Origin: Magnolia sinica
Taxonomy: Eukaryota > Streptophyta > Magnoliopsida > Magnoliales > Magnoliaceae
Direction of reading: 5' to 3'
Length of the DNA: 64,000 bases
NCBI RefSeq assembly: GCF_029962835.1
Contig: NC_080588.1
Location: 61,528,001 to 61,592,000, forward strand
In this document: in pieces, positions 24,657-37,494 of the stretch
Layout: every line of letters begins with the position of its first letter
Position numbering within the stretch: the stretch's first letter is position 1
Translations under genes and position numbers: made by a program
The notes under the pieces: model-generated
What the model was told of the DNA's origin: nothing
What the model saw: only the letters and a program-made list of their open reading frames with translations
Databases searched by the model: none

Positions 24657-25962
24657 GAGTCATGCTCCCCTGCGCACCTTTGCACACGTGCCATGGGTGT
24701 CTAATCTAAACGGTCCATGTGATGCGGAATCCCACAAAACCCCATGTGGAAAATTTTCACTCTGATCTAATATTCTAGTAGGCCATAGAAAAGAGAAATG
24801 CAAATCAAGGGAGGAAACTGTTTTTATTTTTCATGGCCCACAAAAGTTTCATATCAAAGTAAAACTTGGGCCTGGGAGGTTTCAGGAGGTTCTGATTCAC
24901 ATGAACGGTTCAGATTTTGGATTAACATCACATATGATGGGTTCTCAAAAAAGTTCGTACATAGTACGTACGAACTGGTTCGCAGGTGAGCGTTTCCGTG
25001 TATATATATATATATATATATATATAGGGAAAAGGTACTATGCGCTCGACCTCACGATAAGCTCCCGTGAGGTCGAGCTGTGTGGGCCTCACCGTGATGT
25101 GTGTCGACCATCAACACCATGATTTGATGGGTCCCCTTTAAATTATGGGATATCCCAAAAATCAGCCATGTACGGAACTCAGGTGGGCCATACCATCTAA
25201 AATCATGTGAAGACACCATTAAAACATATAAAAGCACTTGTTGGGGCCCACCTGAGTTTTGAATGCTGCTGAAACTTGGTTTGAACCCTCATCCAAGTGG
25301 GACACACATAATGGATGGGCTGGATTTGCAAACCACATCTCGGTGGGCCCAAAAAATGATTATGAATGTTTTAATGGTGCACGGCCCCTCCCCACTTCTG
25401 TATGTGGTGTGGCCCACACAAGTCACGGATTGACTTGATTTTTGAGACCTAGGCCCACGATGGAATGGTGCATCTGATTGATGGGGTAGATGTTCGAAAC
25501 GCATCACGGTGGGGCCCACACAACTCAACCTTATGGGCCGGTCTTGTCAGCTCGAACGCATAGCACACACACACACACACGGAAACGTATACACACACAC
25601 ACACACATGGAAACGCTCACCTGCGAACCAATTCGTACGTACTACATACGAACTTTTTTGAGAACCCATCATACGTGACGTGGATCCAAAATCTAAACTG
25701 TTCATGTGAAGCAACACCTCGTGAAACCCCTCGGGACCAAGTTTTACTTTGATCTAAAACTTTGATGGGCCATGAAAAATGAAAACAGTTTCCTCCATTG
25801 ATTTGCATTTCTCTTTGCCATGGCCCACCAGAATTTTAGATCAGGGTGAAAATTTGTCACAGGGGTTTTCATGGGATTCCACATCACATGGACCGTTTAG
25901 ATTAGACACCCATGACACGTGTGCAAAGGTGCGCACGTGCGTAGGTGCGCAGGGGAGCATGA

Positions 25963-25963
<1 letters not shown>
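24657..25963. mobile_element. Foldback element with ~350-bp arms, split by another element
   Basis: The left arm (24657-25000, from GTCATGCTCCCCTGCGCACC) is complementary over its whole length to the right arm (25607-25963, ending GCAGGGGAGCATGAC). Both arms carry GGGTTCTCAAAAAAGTTCG and ACGAACTGGTTCGCAGGTGA or their complements. Simple repeats flank the arms inside and outside. The loop is occupied by the 533-bp element at 25034. No protein is encoded. Confidence 0.85.
25034..25566. mobile_element. Inverted-repeat element (MITE), copy 2, nested in the foldback element
   Basis: It starts GGTACTATGCGCTCGACCTC and matches the element at 1609-2156 along its length. The right terminus is damaged (CTCGAACGCATAGCAC, where copy 1 has CATAGTACC) and runs into (CA)n. 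It is flanked on the left by (TA)n. Confidence 0.8.

Positions 25964-26009
<46 letters not shown>
25964..26009. repeat. (CT)n-(TA)n microsatellite
   Basis: About 11 CT units are followed by about 11 TA units at the outer edge of the foldback element. Confidence 0.85.
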
Positions 26010-26130
26010 GTGTATAACCCTAAGTACTAGGATAGACATAGGACCGAGCAATTACCTATTACTAAAAACTAAAGTAGTACAACCTTTTATTTAACCACTA
26101 GTATACATAATCAAGCGATTTGTGAATAAG

Positions 26131-26341
26131 GGTCCTTACTCTTATCCGGGTGGTAGACTCCCAGGAGTTTCAACACCGGGTCAAGGGTTCGAGTACCCAC
26201 CAATGGTGAAATCCCATGGTGTGCGTGTGTTAAAAAAAAAAGCGGTGAAATCCCACAGCGTGCGTGTGTGGGGTGTGTGCGTGTGTTAAAAAAAAAGCGG
26301 TGAAATCCCACAGCGTGCGTGTGTGGGGTGTGTTAAAAAAA
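26131..26341 (+). mobile_element. tRNA-derived SINE, copy 2, with exact target duplication and triplicated tail
   Basis: The head begins GGTCCTTACTC, has an A-box-like GGTGGTAGACTCCC and a clear B box GGTTCGAGTACC. The 18-bp sequence AAGCGATTTGTGAATAAG is present before (26113-26130) and after (26342-26359) the insertion without a change. The 3' part GTGAAATCCCA...GTGTGTT plus a run of A occurs three times in a row, each unit ending AAAAGCG. Confidence 0.85.
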
Positions 26342-26359
26342 AAGCGATTTGTGAATAAG

Positions 26360-29300
26360 AAAATTCGTTCTTTTAATGATTTTTTAAAACTTTTCTCACA
26401 CAATAAAATTTTCTCAACGTGATAACAAAGATGATCAAATAAATATAATATATAAGTAAAAAGAACTTATATGAAATGAGAGTAAACGTAGAAAAGATTA
26501 ATTTTTGGCGTAGTTGGAAGGGAATTACACTACCTCTAATTTAGAATCAGTTCAATGTAGCAGTATTAACCGGTTATGTTAAGCTAATCTAAGTTAAAAG
26601 ATAAAATTAATAAGCATCATTGCATCATAGATTTAATTTGATACGTGTTGAGGGTCTGGAATTCTTTAATCTTCCTTTCATTTACAAAATCCTGATGTCA
26701 ATTACAAGAAGAGATCTCCATAGCCACTTCTCTAGTCAATTAATGTGGAGATAATTGTTTGTATCCATAGACAATCATGGCCTATCAAATGATGGGATTT
26801 TTCTTAAGCCACCACGTGTGGTGTGGTGATAATCATCTACTTCTTTGTATAATCATTAATAGTCAGAAGTAATATTAGGACATATTAGTGTAATCACTAT
26901 TTCATGCCCTAGATATTTGCCATAAAAACCACGCAACCTATAGTGGTGGAACGCCAAACTTGTCGCTAGTTATAATAATTTTTCAGTCGAAACCCAACCT
27001 TAATCACGAGACCTTTAGATGAACAATTGGCTTTTTCCATATATATTGGTTGTGTAGTAGTGTATTCTTATTGTAGTCACTTGAGCTTATCTTGCCGACT
27101 ATTCATTGCTTTTAAAATTTTAATCTCTCTTAGTCATTAGGGTAGTTAAAAAAAATCTTTGATTTATCTCTTACAGAAATCTTACTACCACATGCCCTCA
27201 TCAAAGTCATTGGATGGTTTTTTTTTTAAAAAATGTTAGCTCGTTAGTACAAGCACTGTCAGTTCACACTTCACTGTTAGCATAAACAATATATGCGATC
27301 ATTATTTCCTCATGGGTTGAAGATCCAATGGATATTCAAAATGGAAATAGTTAACGGTCCAAAAAGAAACCATTAATCATTGATCAGTGATCATATAATT
27401 AATTTGATTTATGACCTATGATCCACACCATTTGGACTGTTTAATTGAGGTAAACTGTATGCCACACGTTCGATCATGACACTACCCGCATAGATAAACA
27501 TGAATTTTCAACGGTTCATATAAAACTTAATTAAAAAATTCAATGGTCAGGATCACATTTGAGGACAAGTAGTGGGTAGTGGCCAATCAATAATATCTCA
27601 TCTAGGATGAATGGACCATCTATGCATGTCGTCCCATACCCATTGTGTAGCACAAAAGACCACGCATGCCATAACACACGCCCCTTTACACTCAACAACT
27701 TCCAACCTGTCAAACGTGTGGAACATCTGAGTCGCATATCAGGTGGCCCGCACCATCAATATTTTGGATTTTGAAAAAGATTTCAAAATAAAATAATTTC
27801 CAGATAGAAACTTGGACAAAGCAAACGACTGATATTGACCGTCCATCAAGTTGAGCACCCATTTCATATCAGAAAAATTGACAGATCGGATGGTTAAATC
27901 CAAAATTAACAATTATTTATTTATTATTTTATTTTTTACAGATGTCTGTTTTCAAAGCCATGGATTAGATAGTTGGGATGAACTGATAATCGTGCTAATA
28001 ATGGACTCCAACAAATAATGTATGAAATTGTTTGTTACACCTATTTTCACATAAATGATCTTAACCACACATTTTACATAGGTTTGATCGGATGGTTGGA
28101 ATCGTCCTACCAGTGTTTAATTTGCATTTTAGGCTATGAAATGTGGTATGTGGACTTAATGGACAGTCCAGATCAATTATTTGAACTGTGCAAGTAATCT
28201 GATGCAGCCATGTGCACTTTAACTCACAGCTCATGAGAGCAACCAATAATTTCTTATTTTCAAATATTAATTAATGTTTATAATTAAATGCCCGCATTCA
28301 ACTACAAAAGGGTCTAGAGATTGATGGTCAGAAACTACCGATCTTGGAGATATTTAGGACATGGTTCATCCATAAGTTGATACAACAAACCAATGGTCTG
28401 GATGATTGAAATATGGACATGTGTGAGAATGTTTACTTTCCAGTTTGATCCAAAACTCGTGGCCCACAAGAACTTTTTAATGGTCAGTCACCAATGTTTC
28501 GTGTGGTATGGTCCATTGTATATCAATGTATATCAATGGCTTAACACTCCAGCAGGGTCCATTGTTGTTTGAAACATCCCAAGTCTTTCATTCAATAGCT
28601 GCTGGCCAAAAAAGAAATGGTTCTATACATCAACGGTTCTCACTCAACTGTTAACAGACCAACATTCCAAGTCTAGGATCTTCCAACCTCCTTTTGGTGT
28701 AAGGGCCATCCATGGTTGGACCACTGAATCATGGGCCCAGGCCATGCTCTGGAGAAGGTCAATCAAAGCTCAAGAGATGATAGCTTAGCAAATTAAGGTG
28801 TTACTGTTAGTCGATGCTCGATTGAGATCAGTTCACCTAATTCATGGATCTAGTGGGTCCCATTTTCAATGTCTTATTACATTCCTTGCAAATGATCCTA
28901 ACCATTCAATGAAAATAGACCCACAATCAACCATAGTTCAAAAACTTGACTAGATGTCTAGCCGAGTTGGGTAAACTCAAAGACTCAACCAGGTCTTTAC
29001 TTGCCTTGTATCGATATTTTAATAGCTAATTTAAAGAATCTGCAGCCTTGTATGGAGTCTATCAAGTTTTCGAGTTGATTCGATGCACCTTGTCAATACC
29101 TGACCGAGTCAGGCTCACCAGCGAGTTTCAGAGAGGCTCAGTTCGAAATCTCATAGAGTTGAGTTGACACAGCTGAGTTTTGCGTGGAGTTATTGAGTTT
29201 TCAGAACTATAGACAATTAGGAGATTTTAATAAGGTCCATAGAAAAATTTCACCAAGAGGGAGGCCTACAAAAGTTGGTTGGAACATTGTACATTTCCTT

Positions 29301-30407
29301 TTGTAAGTCCAAGTACAAACCAGAAAATCATGACCCCACCCATAGTGGGCCTGCAATTTGGATGGTTTGGATTGAGATGCTTGTAGCCATGTCTACATTG
29401 ACTGTAAAAAGGGTAGTGTTTTGGTCATTTATATAAACATCTTACATGGATGTGGATCACCAATCTGAATCATCCACTAGTGGGCCCACCCACAAATGAT
29501 TCATACCCAAAAATCACTATTACAACAAAAGAAAACTTATAAACAGATGCATATCATTTTTCTGTTATGGTTAACATATAGCAAGCACAGCTTTCTTGCA
29601 TACAGTCATGAAAAACAAAACAAATGGAAGATAAAATCAGATATATTAGATAAAGAATGTAAGTTACAGATTGCTCTTCTACGAGCCAATCCTATCGAAA
29701 CATGCTACTATACGTATGCGCTTTTCTCAAATGGGCTCTGCTCCAGCAATACAAGAACCTTAGCCTTTGACTAAGCTTCCTAAGAATCATGATCAAGTTA
29801 TATTATATAAAAAAAAATCTATACATCTTGCTCAAGTTTAAATTAGCCGACTGTCAGGCATTTTCGCAGAAACTCTCTTTGCCGCGCTCTAAAAAATTGG
29901 GGTGATGACTTTCAATGGCCGATATCTTCCATCATGTAGTGACCCTGCGACGCCATGATCGTTAGCAAGATTTCATGACGCTATTTCATATATGTGTACA
30001 TGTATATAGAGGTTTGCAGATTTTACACATGTGTCTATGTGGCACATGTATCATGTCCAAGCCTTGCATTGGCTGGTCCCACATGAATGTAGATGGCCTG
30101 ACCCAAAGACAGGCCTCATTCAACCATCTGAGTGTGAACTGCATGAATGGGGGAGAAAAATAGACTTCTCTCACTGACAACATCCAGTGTTCATGTGTAG
30201 CTGCCTGGTATGATGATTGGATGCCTGATTTTTGGGATTGGACATTGTGGGCCCACTTGACACATGGCTTGGATGTATCCATTTGTCCCACAGTACACAG
30301 CTTCGTAGAGAATGGAGTGTAGGATTAGATTAATAAATCTCTATGTATGTAGATGATAGATGGATAAAACTAGAGGTACTTCAAGAGAGGAGGATAAGAT
30401 CATCTAC
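26360..30407. other. Intergenic DNA between the two IDM1-like genes
   Basis: No complete gene was recognised. About 28930-29200 is rich in GAGT/ACTC phrases of a common plant repeat type. On the minus strand near 29845-29960 there are two short protein-like phrases beside a TTTTTTAG acceptor, too little to call a gene. Confidence 0.45.
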
Positions 30408-33400
30408 TTACATTTGCTTCATTGCACTCGTCTGCCGGATCGGGTCTTGAATAAGTGCCAAAGAACCTGAACAATTACTTCTCAAAGAATACCGTTGACT
30501 TGTCTCTTTGCCATTGCTGGCTTCACTACCAAAATCTTCCAACCATATAGACTTAGATGGCAATGTGTTAATGAACCTCATTGTCTGGATTACTTTAGAA
30601 GAAGTGCTGTGTCGGTGGCTTTCCATTTTTACATTACTTCGGCAAAAACGATTCTTGACATCTTCCTTACTCTCTGCAGATTGGGCCATGATCATTAGAA
30701 ATAGTGAAAATAAAAGAAATGATGATTCTTGCTATCGAGTTCGTGTGTGGAGATGGGACCTATACATACCTCTTGATTCCGAAGCTTTTGTTGTAGATGT
30801 CATCAGTAGCTTCTGGCACATTATGGTATCAGTAAATTCTAAGAAGGGATACGCCAAGAGTTCAAATCTGTCCGAAGTCGTCATCACAACAAAACCAAAG
30901 GAAGAAATCCATGTTTGTAGTAGCTTAGGAGCTGCTGGCAACAGCAACTTCTCTATCCCCATGTCGGAAAGAAGCTGCATAAAATTGAGCAGAACAAGTT
31001 CAGCAAGCCTCCTTAGTACTAAGGCAGTTTGTTCTTGTATCGAAATATCTCAACACAATCCCACAAGAGCAACCATGCGAACGAGCCATGTTAAGGATAT
31101 TGACAAGAAGAGGACAGAGAATCCCAATGGCATACCAGCACAATCTGGTTGCTCATCAGGTAGGCATGCCATATGTTCCCCTGGATTAAACACCGGGTCG
31201 GTCTGTTCATCAAGTAAGCCACATTTATCTAATAGAAATGGACGGTCAAAATAACTTGACCAATGGTCTGCATTTGATGAACACGTATGGCATTTGATGA
31301 ATAGCCCGGAGCCCATGCAGACTTGCTATGCTTGCATGTGTGCTAGCTAGGGCTGTCTACTGGCTGGGCCTGGGGTAGGTCTTGACCCGGATTTTGAACT
31401 GTTTTGGGCTGGCCGTCGGGCTGGAAATATTCAAAATTCTGATTTTTTAGGCGCGAGCCTAGCCCATTGACACCCCTAGTGCTAGCAGCCTCGACAAGAC
31501 AGAGAGAACATATTATAACCTATAACTAAAGATGATATACACATACTCTCTATAGAACCAAATAATTGAATATCAACTCATAATATCAAGATGTGTCCAT
31601 ATCTATATTATGAAGATATTACCTTTTGTAAATTGTTCAACAGAAGCTGGCACATTCCTCGTCGGCGATATCTAATACGTGTACCCACTAGGGGCAGTTC
31701 TGCTACCTTCTCACCATGGATCCTAGAATAGAAACATACCAAAAGAAAGGTTATGTTTCAGTATACAATGCCTACAAAGAAGAGAAAATTTTTGTTTTTT
31801 TGTTTTCCTTTTAAAGGAAAAAAAATTCATTACATAATGGTTAAGATATCTACTTAAGCTTACCTGAAAGTTGCCACGGTTATTGGTTTATTTCCCTTGT
31901 ACAAGATCATGGTATAGAAACCTCGAAAGTTCAGATGGGGTAGCGTCGATCTGCATTAAACAAAGAAGGCTCAGTGCATCACAGATAGAAGCAACACCTA
32001 ATAGCACTGTGAAAACCCGGGAGTTTTTAAACTTCTAATGAATCTATGTAGTTCAAGCAAACAAAAGTTAATTTTTGTTTTTTCAAAACTGGAATGGGAA
32101 ACAAAAATCATTGCAGGAATGCAATGATGCCAAGAGAGCAAAAGAAAGCTTATGAGGGCCAATATATTGAGGGATAATACTAGATGAGGTATGCCCCGTT
32201 GACAGTGGGGCCCATCAAATCAATAGTCTAGATCGTGAAACAATGGGCCCCGCAGTGGAAACTGGGGTTATCTGCACCAGTAATTCTCAAACTCATATAT
32301 GTATGATACTGAATGAGATAAATTCTTAACAAAATGATAGCAAGGATAATAAAGCTTTATGGAAAAGAGGAAAGTACGTCTTACTCTTTACTGAATACAA
32401 CATCTGTGACAAGGTCTGTCTTGGTAATGGGTTGGATAATCTGTTTAAAACATTCGCGCAATACACTGCGTGCAGGCAAAAGCTTACTCCTAGTCATGTC
32501 ATGACCATCTTTTTCATTTGATCTCAAAATAGTCCATGATAGACCATCAACACCCGTTGGATTCAATTTCCCAAGAAGATTTTGGAGATGGAAGAATATC
32601 TGTATCACATTAAGAATGTTAGTAGAAATCAATTACTTTAGTTGAACAAATAGAGAAATAATGGGTATTGTTATGTTAAAATTGACTACTACATCGAAAC
32701 CCAAAGAACAGGGGAAAAAAAACTCTGAAAAGACACAGGACAATCTTTCTTAAATTTGCTACTACATAAAAAAAATAATGTGAGAAGAAATTTCTAAAAA
32801 TGTAAGAAACAGTTAAAATCACCAATTTGTTGGATTCGAACACAAACGATCCACCAAATTCAAATACATGTGCTACCCACCATACCCCAAGCCTTCCTAT
32901 GCTCAAGTAGCTGGCCCCAAGAAGGTTCGATCTGTAAAAAGACATCCTTCCTGAGCTTCAAATCTTGGAAGGCAGGACTTGTCTTAAACTGGACATGGCT
33001 TCGGTTGATCTGGCTTGGTCTGTTAATATTGGAATGTCTATGCTCTCACATGTGGGTAAGGTCATCTTGCGGTTCACGAATTGCATCATAAGAAGAAGAT
33101 GCGTTCCTAATTTGAGAAGATGTGGGATCTCCGTCCCTCTTGACTTGGTCTATGAGGAAATACCCAACTCATCTTAAATGATGAACTCAAGCGGTTGAAG
33201 AAAATCTCAAAGTCTGGAACAGAGAATCTTCTGGTCTTCTCAAGGAAAACATCAACTCAGCTGAGTTATGTGTTAATCATGTCAAGATGTTCTCATTGAT
33301 TTAGGAAGGCCCGATGAAAGGAATGCTTCTCTTTTTGTAGTGAAGCCAAGTTGCATAATCTGTTGCTAATGAAACGGAAATCAAGGGTCAACTGGCTGCA

Positions 33401-36400
33401 AGAAGGGGATAGAAATACAAATTCTTCCATGCCTTGGAAACAACTTGGGAGAAACAAAAGGCCAATTTCATCAATTTCCACTAAGGCTGGTATTGCCTTG
33501 GATATGAATGTCATTGAAAAGGTAGCTATCTCCCACTGCTCCGGCATTTATTACTCTAAACTCCTCACTATTCACCCTGATCTCATCCCCTATATCCTCA
33601 TCCATAACCACCTTGGAAAATTAGACCCTCATTTCCATCCCACATGCTGAGGAAGTGCCCAATGTTGAGGAAGTCCTCAAGAAGAACAATGCCCATGCCC
33701 ACGGATTCTTCAGTTCACTTTGTTGGTTGTTGGGACATTGTACGTTGTGATGTGGTGAAAGCTGTTCAACATTTTTTTTTTTCATTCACAAATGCATTCT
33801 TATAGCCATCCAATGCATCATTCATCACTTAATCCCAAAATTAAAGTGCATCTATGTGCATTAAAGTGGATATCTCCAAGGCTTTTGATCAGTTGAATTG
33901 GGGTCTCCTCCATTTGTCTTGACAAAATTTGGCTTTTCCCAAGGTTGTATAGACCTAGTCAAATTTTGTGTATCCGCCATTAAATACTTGATCCTCATCA
34001 ATTACAATCTCTGTGGATTCTTCTTTCACTCATGTGGGCTTGGGCAAGGCAACCCTCCTTTCCACTCTCTCTTTTTCTTGAGCAAAGAAGTCCTTGGAGC
34101 TAACCTTTCCAACCTTCTCGAGATATGTCTTCACCATTCATCTCCTCCCCTTCGTTACCTGTTTCTTTGCAGATAGCATCCTCTTGCTCATGAAAGCTAA
34201 CTCTAAGAGTGCCAAAGCCCTTGGGAAATTTCTTCTCCCTTACCAAGAGGGTTATAAGATGTCCTGCCTGAGGAAGTCCTCCGTCTCTTACATCCTTGGT
34301 AAGAGTTAATGCTCACTTTCCTCCTTTTACCTTGGCTGCCCTTTCCTTCAGGACCCCTCACGAAAGCTCTTTCCAAGTATCTTCTATCCTAAGCAAGTTG
34401 CCCTATCCTTGGCAAACATGTTCTTGACAGTCTCCCATTCACTCATTCATGATATTCCCATTGCAAAAATTTGTGATTCGATCTATGGAAAAATGCATGC
34501 GCAAGTTTCCTTGGTCGACGAGTGAGTTGAATGTTAAGGCTAATCTCATCAACTGGAACATGATATGCCATCCAAAAAATGAGGGTGGGTAGGGCATTCA
34601 GAGGATCTATGACCTTAACATCATGTTAAAGATGGCTTGTTAAGGCACGACTTTCTCTTCCTCTTGGGCTAAGTTCATCTAAAATCAAAACTCTCACTCA
34701 AGGCATTCAATAATGGTAGCAGTGGTCATGACAGCCAGCCCTACGATATGGATCATATGGCTGTTATGGCACTGTAATGGTCAATTTTTTTAGAGGAAAA
34801 TATGTTGGCCCTGAATCAGACTTACAGGCCCGTATTGGCTAGTTAAGGTCCTTTATAGACCTTTTTTTCAGAATGGGTGTTGCAACCCTGTAAAGAGTCC
34901 CACCACTACTGTTACATGACGGCTGTTACAGCCATTACACAACCATTTTTTAATATCAATGCTCTCGTCACCTCCCTCTTTGGAACCCCAAAGTCAAAAC
35001 CAAAGGCTCATGCATTTGACACAAAACCTTGTTCCTTCCCAAGAAAATGGTGCAAGTTAGTTATTGGCAGCAGTAAATCTACTAGCCTATAGTTTGATAA
35101 TGGGCTTGGCAACTCATGTATTGTTGATCTCCTCTCCTCCCCCTTATTTCCTTTGATCCTAATGCCAAGGTTGATAGCAGGCAACCGACAAGCGCAGCAT
35201 TGCATAGGTCCCCGAATCGCATGGTCCCATAGTGGCCTCACCTCTTGGCTATTTTGCATATCACAGACCCTACCTCGTGAGCAACCTCACCCCAACGTAG
35301 AGATATGATGCATCTTTGGAATTACATTAAGATGCACCCACATCATCCACCCACGCCGGTGAGGAGACTCAGACACTGGGCTCTCACTCTAAAACAATTT
35401 TGATAGCGGCCAACTGACCAGTACACCAAAAGCTCTAGAGCTGATGGGGAATGACTAGTTCATCCCTATATGCAAGCCCTCCTAGGCAAACCCAGGCGAG
35501 ATCACCCCGTGGGCAACCCTCGCTTCTTACGGGTCTCCGAATCGCATGGTCCCACAATGGGCCCCACCTTGTGGCCATTCTACATCTCACAGACCCAACC
35601 TCGTCGGCCAACCCATCCCAACATGGAGTTATAGTGCATCCTTGGAATCACACCAAGATGTCCCCCTGCGCATCAAAAGGTTGATGCTCTCACTAATTCC
35701 CAATCTTGGTGCATGTACAGGCAAACGATTCTCAATTCAGCCTCCACTATTCCTCTCCTTGTGAAGACAGGTTCATTCGGGTTGGTTCTAAATCTAAGAA
35801 CATCTCGGTAAAGCTTGCTTGGAATGAATTTTGTGAACATCATGATGAAGCTCCTTGATCCAAGTGGATTTGGAATTCACCCCTCTTGCTTTGCATCGAA
35901 CTCTTTCATTGGAAGTTGCATATGGAGGGTTGGCTAAATAGGGTAGAATTCCAATTGCAACAAGATGTGCCTTTTGCAACTCTTGCGAGGAAGATGATTC
36001 TCATCTCTTTATGACCTGTCCCAAAATTACCTCTTTATGGGGCATTATCAGCGATGCAATTCAGTCGTCTCCTTCTCTCTCTTGCATGCAAATCCTTGAA
36101 GTTGGATTTGATGGATTCCATGTTGTAAAGGCTAAAAAGTCTCTAGCTGGTAACCTTCTAATCATTATATTTTGTGAGATTTGGAAAGAAATAAACCTCA
36201 TACATTGGTGAACTTTTCCTTTTCCATGTTGTGGACTGTCTCTAAATCCAAGGTATCATTCGACAAATGCATCAGAGCTAGTTTCCTTTATGCAAGAGGG
36301 CATCTTTCCAAGAATCCCATAATGATATTAATGATCAGCATTAGTGCATGCTTTCTCCTGCTCTTCACTGTGGTTGGATGCCTTTTTTTCTTCTTACAGG

Positions 36401-37436
36401 TTTCCCTTCGAAAATTGCTGAGAATCAAAGGTAATTCAGTTGTAGCAAGGTTTATTGGGCTGTTGTAAATACATGGTCTGTACCTGCTTTTGAGTCTTCA
36501 AAGGCTGGTTTGATAGACAAGATACTTCTGCATTTACAATGAAGCCTAGAGTTGGACTTCCATCTGCACCATAGATCTAAAACTCGCTAACTCTACTCAA
36601 AACTTGGCCGAGTCAACTTGACACAGCGAGCTTTCGAGCCAAATTGCTTGGAAATGCAGTCTTTAGTTTAACTCTATCTGGACTCCGGTAGACTAGTCAA
36701 GTTGACTCGACCTGACTCACAGTCACTCGGTTTGATGTAGTGTTATCGTTAGTAAAATTTAGAAGGGAAGGAAGGGAATCAAACTCACGACCTGCTGTAA
36801 GAGGCACTTAACCAACATGCTATTATGTGTTTCTCTGTCAAGTTTTGTACTTTATGCTACTTAATTTGTACTTTATGCTACTTATCTAATTCTAACTACT
36901 TTAAATATCTAGTACTGTTCTTAGTATTTTAATTTATAATGTATAAAATCTTGAGTCGAGTTGGGTCGAATCATCAAGTCAACCTAACCTGGCTGAACAT
37001 TGAGTCGAGTTCAGTTTTTGGTTTTCGCACTATAATCTGCACCTCACTTCAGAAGATCCTTTCGTACTACTTAACTAGTTGCAGAGTCGCCTGGGAGCTA
37101 CCAAGCATCTTGCTTAGTAGCATCCTCATTGAGCCATGTTGGATTCTGCCTTAGAGCATGTAAGAAGAATTGTTTTCTCTTTCTTGCAGGAGGAAGAGTT
37201 TCACTGTCAGGTATGCTGGTTCATGCTGCTGCATTGTTGTTCAAGAGCCCTGTCTGAATGGTAAAACTTGAAGGCAGGACTCTCCATTGACTATTCTCTG
37301 TTTTAATTAAGTCTCCCTTTGTGTCTTTTGGATTCCACAGTTTACAAGGTCTAGCCATGGTGTTGGTTGCTGGTGGTCCCCTTGATTATTAGACTTGTCT
37401 CGTGAGGCTTTGCATCTTGGGTCCCCTTGTATTGTG

Positions 37437-37494
<58 letters not shown>

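Noticed and set aside
26131-26200. Functional tRNA gene
   Set aside because: The A and B boxes are present, but no full cloverleaf can be formed, and the target duplication and poly(A) tail identify a SINE.
29845-29960. Possible terminal exons on the minus strand (phrases NDHGVAGSLHDGRYRP and SAAKRVSAKMPDSRLI)
   Set aside because: The first ends in a stop right before the acceptor of the second, no upstream exon could be joined, and neither phrase is a recognised family.
30508-31254. 248-residue plus-strand frame
   Set aside because: It is antisense to exons 7 and 8 of IDM1-like copy B and shows no protein family features.
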